Source of the DNA: an uncultured Porphyromonadaceae bacterium
GTDB taxonomy: Bacteria > Bacteroidota > Bacteroidia > Bacteroidales > UBA11471
DNA: 17,250 bases
NCBI GenBank assembly: GCA_900542765.1
Contig: UQOX01000038.1
Coordinates: forward strand, 1-17,250
Direction of reading: 5' to 3'
In this document: positions 16,401-17,250 of the stretch, in pieces
Numbering within the stretch: the stretch's first letter is position 1
Layout: every line of letters starts with the position of its first letter
The notes under the pieces: model-generated
Database searches by the model: none
The model's input: the letters and a program-made list of their open reading frames with translations, nothing else
What the model was told of the DNA's origin: nothing
Translations under genes and position numbers: made by a program

Positions 16401-16535
16401 GGGGGCGTTCAGGTCGGGAAACACGTCGACCTCCATGCGCGAGGCTGTGTAGATGCCCGTTACCGTGAGCAGCACGGCAATGGCGACAATCAACAGCCGG
16501 TTGTGAAGGGAGAAATTGATTATCTTGTTGAGCAT
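13440..16535 (-). CDS. CusA/CzcA-like efflux RND permease
   Basis: This 1031-residue inner-membrane proton antiporter has the full RND layout. TM1 is at about 12-32, followed by a first periplasmic loop with VDVFPDLNAPTVVVMTEAPG. TM2-6 begin at about 341, the second periplasmic loop runs from about 570 (SSFLPPFNEGSLTVNVSTLPG), and six further helices reach the C-terminus. SLVDDAIIDVENVYKRLREN in TM4 holds D404, D405, D409 and E411. The adjacent Asp pair is like AcrB, where proton relay uses the two. Overall similarity (heavy-metal RND layout, DVFPDLNAP, GKGIDLEIGQPISHRIDAMLSGT-like segments) points to the CusA/CzcA branch. At the place where CusA has its first metal-binding Met (LEM, M573), this protein reads NTSEIEAP, so copper/silver export is not assured. 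It begins 12 bp after the adaptor stop. Confidence 0.94.
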   Translation of the reverse strand: MLNKIINFSLHNRLLIVAIAVLLTVTGIYTASRMEVDVFPDLNAPTVVVMTEAPGMATEEVERTVTFVIETALNGATDVRRVRSSSTNGFSVVWIEFDWDTDIYLARQIVSEKLASIGEQLPTTAGQPTLGPQSSILGEILIVGLTSDSLSMQELRTIADWTIRPRLLSTGGVAQVSVIGGDLKEYQIQLSTERMRRYGVSLAEILAATGDMNLNASGGVIYEYGNEYVVRGMVADRDADEIAKGFIKFAESGEPIVLSDVADVVIGNKSPKLGVASERGCPAVLITVTKQPATNTLELTEQLDRTLAELQKTLPEVHISTDIFRQSRFIESSIDNIAHSLWEGALFVVIVLFFFLMNGRVTLISLVALPLSLLTAILTLKGLGFTINTMSLGGMAIAIGSLVDDAIIDVENVYKRLRENHARPKAERRPVLQVVYDASREIRTSIVHATIITIVAFVPLFFLSGMEGRMLRPLGISFIVSLFASMVVAVTLTPVMCSYMLTSEKTLRSHQNEAPLSRFLKRIYRRALQGALHHGRLVIGGAVLLFVGAVMLYTTLGSSFLPPFNEGSLTVNVSTLPGISLEESDKIGRMAEEILLEIPEIQTVARKTGRAELDEHALGVNTSEIEAPFVLDKRSREEFLADVRARLGAIKGIDLEIGQPISHRIDAMLSGTQANIAIKLFGEDLNKMYALGQEIKRAISSVEGIADVMVEQQVERAQLQIIPRREMLARYGISLADFSQWVRVALDGEIVSQIYDGNATFDLTDKVGDGHSRTIEETGDLLVDTGDGGKVPLSQIADIVSTSGPNAVNRENVKRKIVVSANVTGGDLGGAVEEIRSAIESAVELPQGYYIEYGGQFESQQSAARTLSFASAIALLVIFLLLFQEFKSFTLSGMIMINLPLALIGGVAAIAMTSGIVSIPAIIGFISLLGIAVRNGILLVSHYGQLRHEGISLKESIVQGSLDRLNPILMTSLSSALALIPLALGEDISGNEIQSPMAKVILGGLISSTLLNIFVIPTVYLFLNSKKKSHA

Positions 16536-16547
16536 GGCAGTGACGGA

Positions 16548-17250
16548 TTAGTGGTTATGGGAATGTCCGTGGGGAATGGTGCCCGAGGCGGCAGCCATCT
16601 TCACCTGCACGGCACCGCGGGTGACGACCCGTTCGCCGGGTTGCAACCCGGCCTCGACGGTTACTTCGCGGCCGTTGTTGTCGCCGATTTTCACTTCGCG
16701 TCGCTGGTATCCTTCCTCGTCGAGCTGCACATATACATAATATATGCCTTGCGCTTCGGTCAGGGCCGAGAGGGGGAGGACGACGGCCTTTTCACGGGTC
16801 TTGCCGCACAATGCCACCTCGGCATAGAGACCGGCGACCAAATCTCCGGGATTGTCAAACTCGAAAGTCACCGGTATGAGGGTCGAGCCCGTGGCCGTGC
16901 TGCGGCCTATCGAGAGCCGGCGGCCGTTCAGTTCCGAGACGGCGTAGGTGGAGTCGGCCGCTGCGGTCGAGAAGTAGGCGTCGGTCATGTCGGTGAGGCG
17001 GTTGTAGTACCGCTGCGGCACTTCGGCCGTGAGGCGCAACCGGCGGTTGGTCGTGATGGCGGCCAGCGGTGTGCCGGCCTCGACATATTGCCCGGCATTG
17101 ACCGACAGTCGGGTGAGGTACCCGGCCTGCGTCGCTTTTACCGGTACCCCTTGCTCGCTTTCCGAGGCGAGGGGCAGGTATTCGGCTTCGGCTCGCAGGA
17201 ATTCGGCCCGTGCGGCATCGACCTCTTTCTGAGAAACGACGTGCCCGGCT
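16548..17250 (-). CDS. RND efflux periplasmic adaptor (HlyD/CusB type), 5' end beyond window
   Basis: This is the membrane-fusion protein linking pump and outer-membrane channel. The frame stays open to the window edge, so about 234 C-terminal residues are visible and the true start lies outside; the Met at 17039 is internal. Reading from the edge: a coiled-coil part (VSQKEVDAARAEFLRAEAEYL), then the lipoyl half-motif VKATQAGYLTRLSVNAGQYVEAG. Next come the beta-barrel (VTFEFDNPGDLVAGLYAEVAL) and the membrane-proximal domain (YVYVQLDEEGYQRREVKIGDNNGREV, LQPGERVVTRGAVQVK). The C-terminus is HGHSHNH, four His in the last seven residues, as seen in some metal-efflux adaptors. It lies directly upstream of the RND pump gene with a 12-bp gap and is probably first or early in that operon. 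Confidence 0.9.
   Translation of the reverse strand, partial: AGHVVSQKEVDAARAEFLRAEAEYLPLASESEQGVPVKATQAGYLTRLSVNAGQYVEAGTPLAAITTNRRLRLTAEVPQRYYNRLTDMTDAYFSTAAADSTYAVSELNGRRLSIGRSTATGSTLIPVTFEFDNPGDLVAGLYAEVALCGKTREKAVVLPLSALTEAQGIYYVYVQLDEEGYQRREVKIGDNNGREVTVEAGLQPGERVVTRGAVQVKMAAASGTIPHGHSHNH

Overview
The window reads as chromosomal DNA of a GC-rich member of the Bacteroidales; the family cannot be fixed by eye. The evidence is promoter elements of the Bacteroidetes type (TTTG or TTG, about 20 bp, then TAnnTTTG), no clear Shine-Dalgarno sequences before the starts, two Bacteroidetes-style lipoproteins (one a beta-helix protein ending in a choice-of-anchor Q-type motif), and an ABC ATPase with the divergent Q-loop region I associate with this phylum. 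Apart from the orphan gene beside the rRNA operon, every gene falls in a known family.

Layout. Positions 1-572 are the tail of an rRNA operon: 3' end of 23S rRNA, spacer, 5S rRNA and terminator. Positions 573-1681 are a C-skewed, sparsely coding segment with one small orphan membrane-anchored ORF (790-1230). A DJ-1/PfpI-family gene (1742-2290, minus) ends at a bidirectional hairpin. Divergent from it is a three-gene plus-strand operon: chorismate synthase aroC, an M20 metallodipeptidase and a TIGR01212/YhcC-type radical SAM protein, ending at a perfect 15-bp hairpin (5990-6028). That hairpin also serves a convergent minus-strand gene for a beta-helix lipoprotein (6070-7500). Divergent from the lipoprotein is lpxB (7726-8865), with a clear promoter that fixes its start.

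lpxB meets, stop codon on stop codon, a minus-strand ABC uptake operon with overlapping genes: substrate-binding lipoprotein, FecCD permease and ATPase, of the iron-siderophore/heme/cobalamin class. Upstream of that is the 3' part of a tripartite RND efflux operon, in the order adaptor (cut by the window end), CusA/CzcA-like pump, TolC-family outer-membrane protein, ending at a 20-bp-arm terminator (12195-12245).

Functionally the window combines housekeeping biosynthesis (shikimate pathway, lipid A) with envelope transport (iron/cofactor import, metal or drug export). I found no CRISPR array, insertion sequence, prophage, defence island, tRNA or recognisable riboswitch, and no convincing undescribed multi-gene system. 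The points most worth a second look are the orphan ORF in skewed DNA beside the rRNA operon, the unusual residues in the ABC ATPase and RND pump, and the stop-on-stop convergence at 8862-8865.
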